Below are positions 26,274-35,109 of a DNA stretch of 64,000 nt, piece after piece. This stretch comes from JAFEDN01 sp963712715 (GTDB lineage: Bacteria > Pseudomonadota > Gammaproteobacteria > Coxiellales > Coxiellaceae). Positions within the stretch are counted from its first letter, which is position 1; the number at the start of each line of letters is the position of its first letter. The notes beneath the pieces are model-generated. The model was not told where the DNA came from. It did no database searches and saw only the letters and a program-made list of their open reading frames with translations. Both the position numbers and the translations under genes were made by a program. Location: assembly GCA_963712715.1 (NCBI GenBank), contig CAVQJI010000042.1, positions 1 through 64,000 on the forward strand. Direction: 5' to 3'.

Positions 26274-26921
26274 ATGTTGCTCATGACGGGTTTAATGGCA
26301 GAGGCATCGACACTTTCCTGGCAAAATTCTGCATTGATACCGTTAGTTCAGTTTTTTAATCAATCCGGATTGCCGCGAAGCTCCTGGCCGGACATTTCCC
26401 TGGTCAAAAAAAGCGAATTACCGGTCCCTTATGATTTTTTACTCACACAGCCGGTGATGACATTAGGCATTGCGCATTATTATCAACGCACCCCAAAAGT
26501 GCGGCCGCCCCTGTATGTTTTGGAAGACGCTAAACAGCACATTTATTCCCGGGGTATCATCATGATCATTGACAAAAATGCGCAACGTGATGACGCCATC
26601 CGCGCTGATCATTTGCGGCAAAGCACCATTGTTGAGTTGGGTTTAATTAATATCTATACCGCGGTTTTGCCGGACGGGTTCCTCGATGAAATAAAACATA
26701 GCCGTACTCCCTTTGGCGCTTTACTGGCAAAATATCAGGTAAAAACCCATGATACTGATCAATATTTTTTTAAAATCCAATGTAATAAGTTCTTACGCCA
26801 GAGTTTAGGCTGTGGTCGTCGGCAAATGCTATATGGCCGAACAAACGCCTTGGTAAATGAAGAAAATATAAACGTAGCCGATGTGGTGGAAATTTTAACG
26901 GGCGAAAACCGCTATTTATAA
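26274..26921 (+). CDS. Chorismate lyase-like protein (UbiC superfamily)
   Basis: The 215-residue protein lacks a signal peptide and membrane segments. Its C-terminal half follows the UbiC/UTRA pattern: FLDEIKHSRTPFGALLAKY (compare the E. coli KTPLGRYLF), then a run of charged strands, LYGRTNALVNEENINVADVVEILTG (compare LWGRRSRLRLSGKPLLLTE). UbiC turns chorismate into 4-hydroxybenzoate and pyruvate. Here the catalytic Glu region is replaced by DVVEIL, with a Glu still available. Divergent placement at the head of the aro operon, which makes chorismate, supports a link to chorismate use, for example in ubiquinone synthesis. Similarity is weak, so the assignment is tentative. Confidence 0.5.
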   Translation: MLLMTGLMAEASTLSWQNSALIPLVQFFNQSGLPRSSWPDISLVKKSELPVPYDFLLTQPVMTLGIAHYYQRTPKVRPPLYVLEDAKQHIYSRGIIMIIDKNAQRDDAIRADHLRQSTIVELGLINIYTAVLPDGFLDEIKHSRTPFGALLAKYQVKTHDTDQYFFKIQCNKFLRQSLGCGRRQMLYGRTNALVNEENINVADVVEILTGENRYL

Positions 26922-27001
26922 TTTAATGACATCTTTAAGGCGCGCAAATTTTGCGTCAAAAGTATAAAACTGTCTGATATGCTTTTTGAATATCCTCTAA
27001 A

Positions 27002-27164
27002 CTCGACTTTAGCCATTTTGATACCATTGAACAAAATACCGTCATTGCGAGCGCTAGCGAAGCAATCCAGTACAGTTTTGGTAGAAATATTGTACTGGAT
27101 TGCTTCGCTAGCGCTCGCAATGACGCCGTTTTTAGGCTTTATCCTAAAAATAGCTAAAGTCGAG
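27002..27164. repeat. MITE-like palindromic element, copy C
   Basis: The core is 27041-27124. An outer 12-bp inverted repeat (CTCGACTTTAGC at 27002-27013 and its inverse at 27153-27164) encloses it. The right outer arm supplies the last codons of the AbrB-type antitoxin gene on the minus strand. Confidence 0.85.
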
Positions 27165-27357
27165 CTAAAGATATTTTTTTATTGACCCGATACATGCCAA
27201 ACGCTTGGGTAATATCCTCTTTATTTTTTGAAATCAATATCTTATGGTCAATGATTTCAAAGACAAGCTTGTCTCCAGGATGTAAATCCAGAGCCTGTCG
27301 TAACTCGGCCGGGACGGTGACTTGGCCTTTGGATGTAAGGGTGGAAGAATACATCAT
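27154..27357 (-). CDS. AbrB/MazE-type antitoxin, C-terminus cut by a repeat, no toxin partner
   Basis: The 67-residue protein has a swapped-hairpin AbrB domain: STLTSKGQVTVPAELRQALDLHPGDKLVFEI (residues 5-35). The following stretch FGMYRVNKKISL resembles the toxin-binding region of VapB-like antitoxins, which normally continues for about 15-20 more residues. Here it ends in ARL, encoded by the right arm of the palindromic element at 27153-27164. No PIN or other toxin gene follows. So this appears to be an orphan whose toxin-binding tail and partner were lost when the repeat arrived. The N-terminal domain could still bind DNA. Confidence 0.7.
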   Translation of the reverse strand: MMYSSTLTSKGQVTVPAELRQALDLHPGDKLVFEIIDHKILISKNKEDITQAFGMYRVNKKISLARL

Positions 27358-27508
27358 TACCTCGGATGTTATTTATTACCTCTGGAAATAATTATTACAT
27401 AAATCTTAAGGGTATTTCAAACTATCCTTCACTCACCCGGATCCCAATCAAGTCGCGGGATGACGAATTACGAAAGATGCCCAAAATTCAGGCGCTTTGA
27501 CTATATAT

Positions 27509-29389
27509 TCAGGGAAAATTGCTGTCCCTAAACTGAAGCTGTGGCTCTTCCGATGAAGCGCTGTTAGAAAGAGTCGGGGGCATTGGAAATAGATTAATTC
27601 CCCCTTGGTAATACTTGCTGATGAATTTATCTGAAGATAAAAGAGAAATAATCGCTTTTTGAATTAAACTCAGATCCCTCAGGCATTTGCCCATTTGCGT
27701 GCATAAAGTTACGGATTCCTGTAATTGCTGAAATGCTTTTACAACTCCAAGCTTTTTAATAATGTATTGTACTATTTCAGTATTTTCATTCAGTATGGCG
27801 CCGGTGAGTGGGTAAGGATAGCGGCAGTTTTTCAATCTTGTATTGGGAATATAGTCTATATTCTGGTTTTTAATCTCCAGAGATGCGTGATGTTCAACCA
27901 GCAATTTTACCAGGGATAAATTATTTTGTTTAACGGCATAGAAAATGGGAGCGGCATTTTCAATGTCAGTCCCGGGATCTTCATCCCCGTCAGGATTCAT
28001 TCCTGTTGAAAGTAAATATTTAACGATTTCCGTGCGCTCCAATTCCACGGCTAAACTTAAGGGATGGATATATTTATCATCATCTCCCTCATCATCATTT
28101 TTCTCATCATCAGTAAGGCTGTTTTCAACAATCAATTTGACAGCCTCTAACGAATTTTTGGCGATGGCCAAACCAATGGGTAGCAGATCATGTCGACAAT
28201 CGATATTGTGATATTTATTTTCGAGATCTGTAGGGTATCGCAATAGTCTCGGCGCACTCTCAACAAAATTGCTTAATCCTTCCAGGTCTTTGCTTTCGAT
28301 AAAGTAAGGCAGTAAATTCCGGCTCACCAGTACTTCATCCTCTTTCGCAAATATTTTCCATCGAATAAAATTAATTATCGCTTTATTCTTTCCAAAAAGG
28401 ACGAGATCTGTAGGAGTCGCCCGGAATGCACCGTCGTCATTGACAATATAAAGCTCATACGAATTATTATAAGCTAATGGTTCATTGAGTAGGAGAATGC
28501 ATTGCCATGGATTTAATCCGCTCAACAGTTCCTGCAGCAGGTTATGGCTGCTAAACAAAATCGCGATGACAAGTAGGGATTCACTTTCATCAAATTCCAC
28601 AGTGTCATCCAGGGCCTTGTTGCCTTTCCATTCCTGGGTTCTACACCAGGACTTATTCCAGGCGCGCTTTTTAGCGATGTCTGCACATATTTGCGTTTGA
28701 TTACAGACATAGGCACATGCAAATATCCACAAGGCTTCAGTTGACATTTTGTCGTCTAAATTCTTTAGAACGGATGGGTAGTTCCCGATGTTTATCAACC
28801 GGCTGAGTTCTTGAGGGTTTTCTATAACCAGTACCCTGAAGCAAAAATCCAGAAGATCCTGTAACTGGTAGCGGGCTGCCAACGTGATTGCCGTCTCACC
28901 GTCACTGTTTTTTTGGTAAAAGACCCGGTCGATGATACTTTCTTCAGGATCGTCAGATAGCCGGGCCAAAATAAAATCCTGCGCTGCTTTGGAGTCTTTT
29001 CTTTCAATAGCTTCAAACAACGCGGAGTATTGAGGGTCGAATAAAGTATAATAACGATTGTCGTAATAATGTCGTATTTGATTTAAGTTTTGCAGCATAC
29101 GAATATCATATGGCAGTTGTTTATAATCTTTAAACTGTGTGGGAGCGAAATACTTTAAAAGAGAGGGAAAGTGGATAAATTTTTTATTATAAACTTTAAT
29201 CATAGCCTGCCAGGCAATTAGTGCAAAATTTTTGTTGAGGTAAGAAAAAGTGGCCAGGTTGCGATGATCTAAATATTGGGCTAAAGACTGCCACAATTCG
29301 CGTGATAAACTGATTGCTTTATGTTTATAGGTGTCATAACTTATTATCTTTTGGTCCGTTCTCCCTTTCTCATCAATTTTACGTTTCAT
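27509..29389 (-). CDS. F-box-like and ankyrin-repeat protein, effector candidate
   Basis: The 626-residue protein is AT-rich and unlike the housekeeping genes. Residues about 28-62 (LSRELWQSLAQYLDHRNLATFSYLNKNFALIAWQ) fit the F-box pattern of a Leu-Pro-type start, paired leucines and a conserved Trp. Residues about 155-185 and 395-560 hold ankyrin-like repeats (for example ETAITLAARYQLQDLLDF; HPLSLAVELERTEIVKYLLS; PIFYAVKQNNLSLVKLLVEH). No signal peptide or membrane segment. In Legionella, F-box/ankyrin proteins such as AnkB are injected into host cells and recruit SCF ubiquitin ligases. A similar role is inferred here from domain order only. The F-box Pro is absent (LWQSL), so binding to Skp1 needs testing. 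Confidence 0.7.
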   Translation of the reverse strand: MKRKIDEKGRTDQKIISYDTYKHKAISLSRELWQSLAQYLDHRNLATFSYLNKNFALIAWQAMIKVYNKKFIHFPSLLKYFAPTQFKDYKQLPYDIRMLQNLNQIRHYYDNRYYTLFDPQYSALFEAIERKDSKAAQDFILARLSDDPEESIIDRVFYQKNSDGETAITLAARYQLQDLLDFCFRVLVIENPQELSRLINIGNYPSVLKNLDDKMSTEALWIFACAYVCNQTQICADIAKKRAWNKSWCRTQEWKGNKALDDTVEFDESESLLVIAILFSSHNLLQELLSGLNPWQCILLLNEPLAYNNSYELYIVNDDGAFRATPTDLVLFGKNKAIINFIRWKIFAKEDEVLVSRNLLPYFIESKDLEGLSNFVESAPRLLRYPTDLENKYHNIDCRHDLLPIGLAIAKNSLEAVKLIVENSLTDDEKNDDEGDDDKYIHPLSLAVELERTEIVKYLLSTGMNPDGDEDPGTDIENAAPIFYAVKQNNLSLVKLLVEHHASLEIKNQNIDYIPNTRLKNCRYPYPLTGAILNENTEIVQYIIKKLGVVKAFQQLQESVTLCTQMGKCLRDLSLIQKAIISLLSSDKFISKYYQGGINLFPMPPTLSNSASSEEPQLQFRDSNFP

Positions 29390-29475
29390 ACAGATTCCTC
29401 ATTTATTTCTTTATAGTGATAGTGTGAATTGTTTATTATACAGGCTGTATAAACTTATTCAACATCGAACCTGAA

Positions 29476-31160
29476 TTAGGGGAGATGATCTATTAATTTC
29501 CCATCCTTCGTCAGGTTTATTTGGTCAAAACCCGCGGCGCCCGACAGGGCTTTACCATTTACAAAATACCCTTCTTTTTGCTGTGAAAAATTCGGGGATT
29601 GATAACCAAGTAACCGCGCCACGGCTTCTGATAATTCATAATGAGACATATAACGGCTATTGATATCTTCCCGGGATTTTTCTTTCAGAAAATCAAACCT
29701 GGCGCCATTGAAGGTCATAAAAACCATGGGAACGTAATGTTGATCCTTTATCCTAATGTTTTCATGTCCATAAATACCGTTTTCGCCCAGGGACTCGCCA
29801 TGATCGGAAGTGAAAATCAGCAAGGTGGGACGATTGGCTTTCTGACGAACCGTCTGAACTATCTGTCCCAGCACGTAGTCTGTATAACGGACGCTATTAT
29901 CATAAGTATCAATCTGAGTTTGTTGAAAAGATTCTGTTTTGCCATTTGTAAAAAAATTAAATTGATCAGGATAATGTTCAGCATAAGGGGAATGAGATCC
30001 ACTCTGGTGCAATACCATAAAGGTCGGGTTCTTAAAATCAGCGGTTTTAAGGTAATTGAGCAGATTGATATCATAGGCGAGGTGGTTGAAAGCAGCTCCG
30101 AATGCCAGCGAATCGCCATAATGATCTATATATTTGGGAAATAAATACGATTTAATCACATTTAAACTGGAATGAGCTTGCGCGCTAATGAACTGCGTTT
30201 CAAAACCATTTTCCTGAGCCATTTTAAAAAGATTGCGATGGCCGCTGGAAAGCTGAAGCGTGGCTCTGGCCGCACAAGCATATTAAAAAAGGAGGACAAT
30301 GTGACTTCCGTCGAGACTCCTGCTGAAATGCCTTTTTTAAAGATGACGGCAGGATTATTTTTTATTGAGTCCAGATACGGCGTAGTCGGCCGGGAATAAC
30401 CATAACTCGACATGTGTTTGTCAGTTAAGCTCTCTCCCATGACGAGGATAATGTTAATGTTGGGATGAGGAACCAAAAGGGGCAGGGGCGGCATGACAGG
30501 TTGTGTAAACCGGTTTGGAATAAAGAATTGGTGCGGAAGGGTCACGGCAAAATAATATAACAGAGTTTTCTGGGATGTTATCCACAGATTTTCAGCAACC
30601 CCCGGATATTGACCATCACTGTGAGTGACATCTCTACGTCTTCCCTCATGAAGGGAGGTGTAAATAATACTGCTAATAGGAATGCATAATATCACCACAA
30701 ATATTATCCATGTATACGGAAGGCGCAATCTCCCAGGAAAGATTTTAATAGCCAGCCAGATAATCGCGAAAGCGCCTGCGCAAATCAGTAAAGGAAGATA
30801 AGCGATACTGAGCATCTGACTAAAGACGTGTAGAACTTCGATGCTATCAGTAAAAAATAAAGTAATGTCATAAGGAGAAACCGGAATGCCAAAATAGGCC
30901 GTATGAACCAGTTGAATGCACAGCACGGCGAGCATGATGCCTGTGACTATTAGGATCGAGCGGTCTTTAAAGAATGCCGATAATGGAAAAGCAAGTCCGG
31001 CCATCAGGAACAGACCTTTATTGGTGGTGGTACTCCAGAAGAATTGATGGCTATGGTATTGATAATATTCGTCCAAAAAGATCATACAGCCAAAAATAAC
31101 CAGACCAAGCAGGAGACTGGAGATTAAGGAAGATTTTTTAATTTTACTGGCAAAATGCAT
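29476..31160 (-). pseudogene. Phosphoethanolamine transferase (EptA/sulfatase family), one frameshift
   Basis: The frame from 31160 encodes five N-terminal membrane segments, then MGESLTDKHMSSYGYSRPTTP with a metal-binding Glu, and STEVTLSSFFNML containing the expected nucleophile Thr. A second frame (to 29476) continues with SSGHRNLFKMAQENGFETQF, LLIFTSDHGESLGENG and a metal-binding His region HENIRIKDQHYVP. A single missing base near 30255 separates them; both halves are otherwise intact (about 561 residues). Enzymes of this family add phosphoethanolamine to lipid A or core sugars in the inner-membrane/periplasm. Substrate cannot be told from sequence. The single lesion could be a sequence error. 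Confidence 0.8.
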
Positions 31161-31194
31161 TTTTCTATTGACTCTATATTTCGGCGGATCTTGG

Positions 31195-31300
31195 CTATTT
31201 TACCACATTTTTGCCAGAAAGAAGCTGGGCAAGGGTGTCATTGTCGTGGAACTGGATGAAGAGCCAGCCGCTTTAATGACTATGCAGACATCAAAGTCGG
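31195..31300 (-). pseudogene. Remnant of a ParB C-terminus
   Basis: On the minus strand this fragment encodes SGWLFIQFHDNDTLAQLL followed by SGKNVVK and a stop at 31197-31195. It is closely similar to the end of the intact ParB (SGWLSIRFHDNDTLAGLLEK) at 33063. No other part of a second parB is found. It lies immediately upstream of the AAA ATPase at 31342. Confidence 0.75.
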
Positions 31301-31307
31301 AATAGTC

Positions 31308-31336
31308 TTGACTTTTCCGGAATATGTGTCAGAATA
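31308..31336 (+). promoter_or_regulatory. Promoter directly before the second AAA ATPase gene
   Basis: TTGACT (31308-31313) and AGAATA (31331-31336) are 17 bases apart; the -10 box ends five bases before the ATG at 31342, so the mRNA would be nearly leaderless. GGAATAGTC-like units at 31299 and 31332 flank the promoter as direct repeats and may be an operator. Confidence 0.45.
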
Positions 31337-31341
31337 GTCGG

Positions 31342-32469
31342 ATGAAGAGATATTTGCAAAATTTTCTTACCCGGGATCTCCCTCATAAAATTGTTTTATT
31401 GACCGGCCCTCGCCAATGCGGGAAAACAATGTTGGCTAAAAGCTTACGCCAAACGTATGATTATTTTAATTATGATTCGGGAGAAGATCGTCTGGCGCTG
31501 ACGAAAAAAGCCTGGGATCGTCAAAAGCCACTGATTGTTTTTGACGAGCTGCACAAAATGAAGCAATGGAAAAGATGGCTGAAAGGGATATACGATACAG
31601 AAGGTATTCCGCCGGAAATTTTAGTGACAGGAAGCGCAAAACTGAATACTTATAAAAAAGCCGACGACTCTCTGGCGGGTAGATATTTTCATTTCCGTTT
31701 GCATCCTTTGGATATTAAAGAAGCCTACCAGTATTGGCGGCCTGATGGAGAACAGATTTTTAACCGGCTTTTCTATTGCAGTGGTTTTCCGGAACCGTTT
31801 TTACATGAAGATCGGGAATATTATAAACGTTGGCGTAGAAGTCATTTAGACATCATACTGCGGCAAGACTTGATAGATTTGCACTCCGTGCGCGATATCC
31901 AGGGTATAGAAACCCTGGTTATGCTGTTAAAAAAGCGGGTGGGAGCAAGCGTTTCTTATGCAAATCTGGCCCGGGATCTTGAACGTGACGCAAATACGGT
32001 AAAACGCTGGCTATTATTATTGGAGAATCTTTATGTAATTTTTAGGGTGACTCCCTATCATAAAAAAATCGCCCGCTCTATATTAAAAGAACCAAAATAC
32101 TATTTTTACGATATCGCGCAGGTGGAGGAAAATAAAGGCGCGCGTCTGGAAAATTTAGTGGCCTGTGCATTACTCAAAGAGCTTCAGTTTATTGAAGATA
32201 CAACTGGTGACAAAACCGCTTTACATTATTTAAAAACTAAAGATGGCAAAGAACTGGATTTTTTAATTTACATCAATGACAACCCCACTCATTTGCTGGA
32301 GGTCAAATGGTCGGACGCAACGCCTGTCCCTGCGTTTTCTTATTTTCAAAAATTTTTTCCGCAAGCGAAAGCTGTGCAGTTAGTGAAAGAATTATCCCGT
32401 GAGACGACTTATCCCAATAAAATAGCCGTTCGTACACTCATCCCCTGGCTGGCAGACATGGATTTGTAG
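31342..32469 (+). CDS. AAA_14/DUF4143 ATPase
   Basis: The 375-residue protein (start MKRYLQNF) has a Walker A VLLTGPRQCGKTML, a Walker B PLIVFDELHKM, the sensor-like ILVTGSAKLNTYKKADDSLAGRY and HLHPLDIKEAY-type lead into a winged-helix region (SYANLARDLERDANTVKRWLLLLENLYVIF). The C-terminal domain keeps KELDFLIYINDNPTHLLEVKWSD, the D-(n)-E-x-K pattern of restriction-like folds. This is the compact, canonical form of a large bacterial/archaeal family of unknown function, often linked to toxin-antitoxin or mobile regions. An in-frame ATG at 31324 is upstream, but the start at 31342 better fits the family. No partner gene follows. Confidence 0.85.
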   Translation: MKRYLQNFLTRDLPHKIVLLTGPRQCGKTMLAKSLRQTYDYFNYDSGEDRLALTKKAWDRQKPLIVFDELHKMKQWKRWLKGIYDTEGIPPEILVTGSAKLNTYKKADDSLAGRYFHFRLHPLDIKEAYQYWRPDGEQIFNRLFYCSGFPEPFLHEDREYYKRWRRSHLDIILRQDLIDLHSVRDIQGIETLVMLLKKRVGASVSYANLARDLERDANTVKRWLLLLENLYVIFRVTPYHKKIARSILKEPKYYFYDIAQVEENKGARLENLVACALLKELQFIEDTTGDKTALHYLKTKDGKELDFLIYINDNPTHLLEVKWSDATPVPAFSYFQKFFPQAKAVQLVKELSRETTYPNKIAVRTLIPWLADMDL

Positions 32470-32482
32470 CAGATTTTGATAG

Positions 32483-32698
32483 AATGACAAATCTTCGAAA
32501 GAGAAGAAGCAGGTAGAAAACATTCAACAATTAGAACAAAGTTCAAAAAAGAAAAATGAAGGAAGTGACTCTAGAAATCTATTAGACTTTATTAGTTCTG
32601 ATTCTGAAATAGAGTGGAATACAAAAAAAACTATTGAGAACCCCAGTTTTGAGTTTCCAGGCAGCACAGATTCGTTTTCCCGCGACTTGATCGGATAG
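32483..32698 (+). pseudogene. Unrecognised gene fragment ending at an inserted repeat
   Basis: A plus-strand frame of about 70 codons with no start codon reads KEKKQVENIQQLEQSSKKKN, then SRNLLDFISSDSEIEWN and FEFPGSTDSFSRDLIG, and stops just inside the MITE copy at 32695. Beyond the element (from about 32858) a further open stretch reads HRAFTYAVDSTTIKLKTEVF. The charged, Ser-rich composition resembles the tail of an effector-like protein. Frame continuity across the element is not proven. Confidence 0.3.
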
Positions 32699-32845
32699 GC
32701 GTCAGTTTAAGGATTTTTTTCCCAAAAGACGCCGTCATTGCGAGCGCCAGCGAAGCAATCCAGTACAGAATTTCTACAAAACTCATACTGGATTGCTTCG
32801 CTGGCGCTCGCAATGACGGCTAAAATTCCTTAAACTGACGCCTAT
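32695..32845. repeat. MITE-like palindromic element, copy D, with target-site duplication
   Basis: The core 32734-32817 is enclosed by outer arms with ATAGGCGTCAGTTTAAGGA (from 32695) and the inverse ending at 32845. It is flanked by GCGACTTGATCG (32682-32693) and GCGACTCGATCG (32846-32857), a 12-bp direct repeat with one mismatch that looks like a target-site duplication. The flanks themselves are halves of another palindromic motif (CCCGCGACTTGATCGCGGG), so the element sits inside a different repeat. Confidence 0.85.
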
Positions 32846-33062
32846 GCGACTCGATCGCGGGATCCAGTGCATCGTGCTTTTACGTATGCTGTTGATTCAA
32901 CAACAATAAAACTTAAAACTGAGGTTTTTAATAGTAATTTATTGTTGGTAATTGGTGTGTGCAAACCTTGCATAATGTATGACACCTCAGGATCAAATCT
33001 CGAATCATTTCCCAAATTTGTGCTGTAATTATTGCCAAGGCTTGCTTCAAGTTTCAAATGCC

Positions 33063-33854
33063 TTAATCATATTTAACACCCATTTTTTCCAGGAGGCCGG
33101 CCAGGGTGTCGTTGTCGTGGAACCGGATGCTAAGCCAGCCGCTTTGTGTGGAGGCGTCCGTATCCACTTTAGTTTTGGCGCCAAACTGGTCGGACAGGAT
33201 CCGCTCCAGACGTTTAATATCTGTCCGGTGCGCCGGCGTGATGGCAGATTGAGCGGTTATTTTTTTGAGCTGTTGTTCCATTTGACGCACCGACCAGTTT
33301 TGCTCGACACAGCGTTGCGCCAGCTCCACCTGTTGCCGGGGATTGAGTCCGGCCAGAATTTTTCCATGACCCTCGGTCAGTTTGCCTTCGATCAGCCAGC
33401 GCTGCACCGCCTCTTCCAGACGCAATAAACGTAATGTGTTCGTGACCTGACTTCGGGACTTGCCAATAACCGCAGCGACTTCATCATGCAGATAATTGAA
33501 ATCACTAATGAGACGCTGCAGGGATTGCGCTTCCTCGATGGGATTTAAATTTTTTCGCTGAATATTTTCGATCGCAGTGACTGCCGCGGCCTGTTCATCA
33601 CTGTAGTCATTCAGCAGACAGGGTACAGTGGCCAATCCGGCGAGCTGAGCGGCCCGCCAGCGTCGCTCGCCGGCGACGATTTCGTAACGATATTCCCCGC
33701 AGCGCCGGACTACGATCGGCTGGATTAAACCGCTGGAACGGATGGAATCTGCGAGTTCTGCCAAGGCGTCCTGATCAAAATCACGGCGCGGCTGATACCG
33801 GCCTCGCTGCAATTGATCAACAGCCAGTTCGCAAAGCTGCGGTTTTTTAGACAT
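33063..33854 (-). CDS. parB: Chromosome-partitioning protein ParB
   Basis: The 263-residue protein has the ParB N-terminal CTP-binding domain (QPIVVRRCGEYRYEIVAGERRWRAAQLAG, with the GERRxRA box, and ENIQRKNLNPIEEAQ), the helix-turn-helix (LHDEVAAVIGKSRSQVTNTLRLL) and a C-terminal dimerisation segment (SGWLSIRFHDNDTLAGLLEKMG). It loads on parS sites near the origin and works with ParA. The ATG at 33854 overlaps the pyrB stop; longer in-frame starts read into pyrB. No parA is adjacent, unlike the usual parAB pair; a parA may lie elsewhere. A remnant of a second ParB is at 31195. Confidence 0.93.
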   Translation of the reverse strand: MSKKPQLCELAVDQLQRGRYQPRRDFDQDALAELADSIRSSGLIQPIVVRRCGEYRYEIVAGERRWRAAQLAGLATVPCLLNDYSDEQAAAVTAIENIQRKNLNPIEEAQSLQRLISDFNYLHDEVAAVIGKSRSQVTNTLRLLRLEEAVQRWLIEGKLTEGHGKILAGLNPRQQVELAQRCVEQNWSVRQMEQQLKKITAQSAITPAHRTDIKRLERILSDQFGAKTKVDTDASTQSGWLSIRFHDNDTLAGLLEKMGVKYD

Positions 33855-34764
33855 GTACCAACAACCATTCGATGACGGCCATGCGAACCGCCACACCGTT
33901 GGTGATTTGTTGAAGGATAACGGACTGTGGACCATCGGCGACGGCGGAAGTTATTTCAATTCCACGGTTGACAGGTCCTGGGTGCATCACCCGCGCCTGC
34001 GGATGGGATGAGCGCAGATTTTCTTCGTTTAACTGGTATTTTCCCAATAAATGCGAAAATTCTTCGGGAGAGGATACCATCATCCGTTCCCACTGAAAGC
34101 GCAGGGCGACGATGATGTCGGCGTCTGCCAGACCTTCTTCCATCGTCGTAAAACATTTCACCGGCCAGGCGCCGATATCGGCGGGTAAAAATTCCGGAGG
34201 GGCGATCAGATTAATATGTGTGCAGCCCATGATGGTTAACCCATCCACTAATGAACGGGCCACGCGCGAATGCGCGATATCGCCGATGATGGCTATCTTT
34301 AGGTTTGAAAACTCCTTTTTGTGTTGACGAATAGTGAGCAGGTCCAGCAGGGCCTGGGTCGGATGCTGGTGACAGCCGTCTCCGGCATTGATAATGCAGG
34401 CCTGATTCTGAATTTCGTGCGCCAGTTCCTCGGATATTTTGTCCTTTTTGTGGCGAACGATAATCAGTCGTGAGCCCATGGCGATAAAAGTGCGCACAGT
34501 ATCCAGTAATGATTCGCCCTTAACCGTAGAAGTGCGATCCATGTGAGGGTCGAGAACCCAGGCACCCAGCCGTTGCGCGGCGATCGAAAAAGAGTATTGA
34601 GTGCGGGTGCTGGGTTCAAAAAATAAATTGGCAACGACCTGTCCGGTGAGTAATGGCAATTGGCCATTCTGCAGAACAACCGTGTGCAGCAGTTTTTCCG
34701 CCCGATCGAGCAGGCGGGTAATGGTTTCGCGGTTTAAGTCAGTAATACTGAGTAAGTGCGGCAT
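33847..34764 (-). CDS. pyrB: Aspartate carbamoyltransferase catalytic subunit
   Basis: The 305-residue enzyme shows the carbamoyl-phosphate motif FFEPSTRTQYSFSIAAQRLG, the loop DRTSTVKGESLLDT, GDGCHQHPTQALLDL, and MHPGPVNRGIEIT. It makes carbamoyl-aspartate in pyrimidine synthesis. There is no pyrI regulatory subunit next to it. In Legionella-type genomes pyrB follows algH and ruvX in one operon; here those genes are about 2.1 kb upstream, separated by an F-box gene, a plus-strand peptidase gene and a MITE. It overlaps parB by eight bases. Confidence 0.95.
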   Translation of the reverse strand: MPHLLSITDLNRETITRLLDRAEKLLHTVVLQNGQLPLLTGQVVANLFFEPSTRTQYSFSIAAQRLGAWVLDPHMDRTSTVKGESLLDTVRTFIAMGSRLIIVRHKKDKISEELAHEIQNQACIINAGDGCHQHPTQALLDLLTIRQHKKEFSNLKIAIIGDIAHSRVARSLVDGLTIMGCTHINLIAPPEFLPADIGAWPVKCFTTMEEGLADADIIVALRFQWERMMVSSPEEFSHLLGKYQLNEENLRSSHPQARVMHPGPVNRGIEITSAVADGPQSVILQQITNGVAVRMAVIEWLLVHV

Positions 34765-34849
34765 AGAAGTTCAGAATATCGCTTTTTTCGATATTCTGCC
34801 AGAGGCCGCAAATAAAACAAAACCCCTGCGTGTCATTCCAGCGAAAGCT

Positions 34850-35001
34850 CAGGTGTCAGGTTAAGGAATTTTAGCCGTCATTGCGAGCGCGAGCGAAGCA
34901 ATCCAGTTCGAACTTTGTAGAAATTCTGTACCGGATTGCTTCGCTTTGCGCTCGCAATGACGGCGCCCTTTAGGAAAAAAACTCTTAGCTTGACGCCTAT
35001 G
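34850..35001. repeat. MITE-like palindromic element, copy E
   Basis: The core is 34877-34961; the outer flanks (GTTAAGGAATTTTAGC on the left and TTGACGCCTATG on the right) match the outer arms of copy D. It lies between pyrB and the S11 peptidase gene. The outer stem is more degenerate than in copy D. Confidence 0.8.
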
Positions 35002-35109
35002 CCCCAAAGTGGCGAAGGAGTACAAAAGCATTATATGTTCATTTTTTTGGCAATTTTAATAAAGCTGCTAAACTTTAATCAGTTGGAGCCATTTTAAAAG
35101 AGAAAAAGG

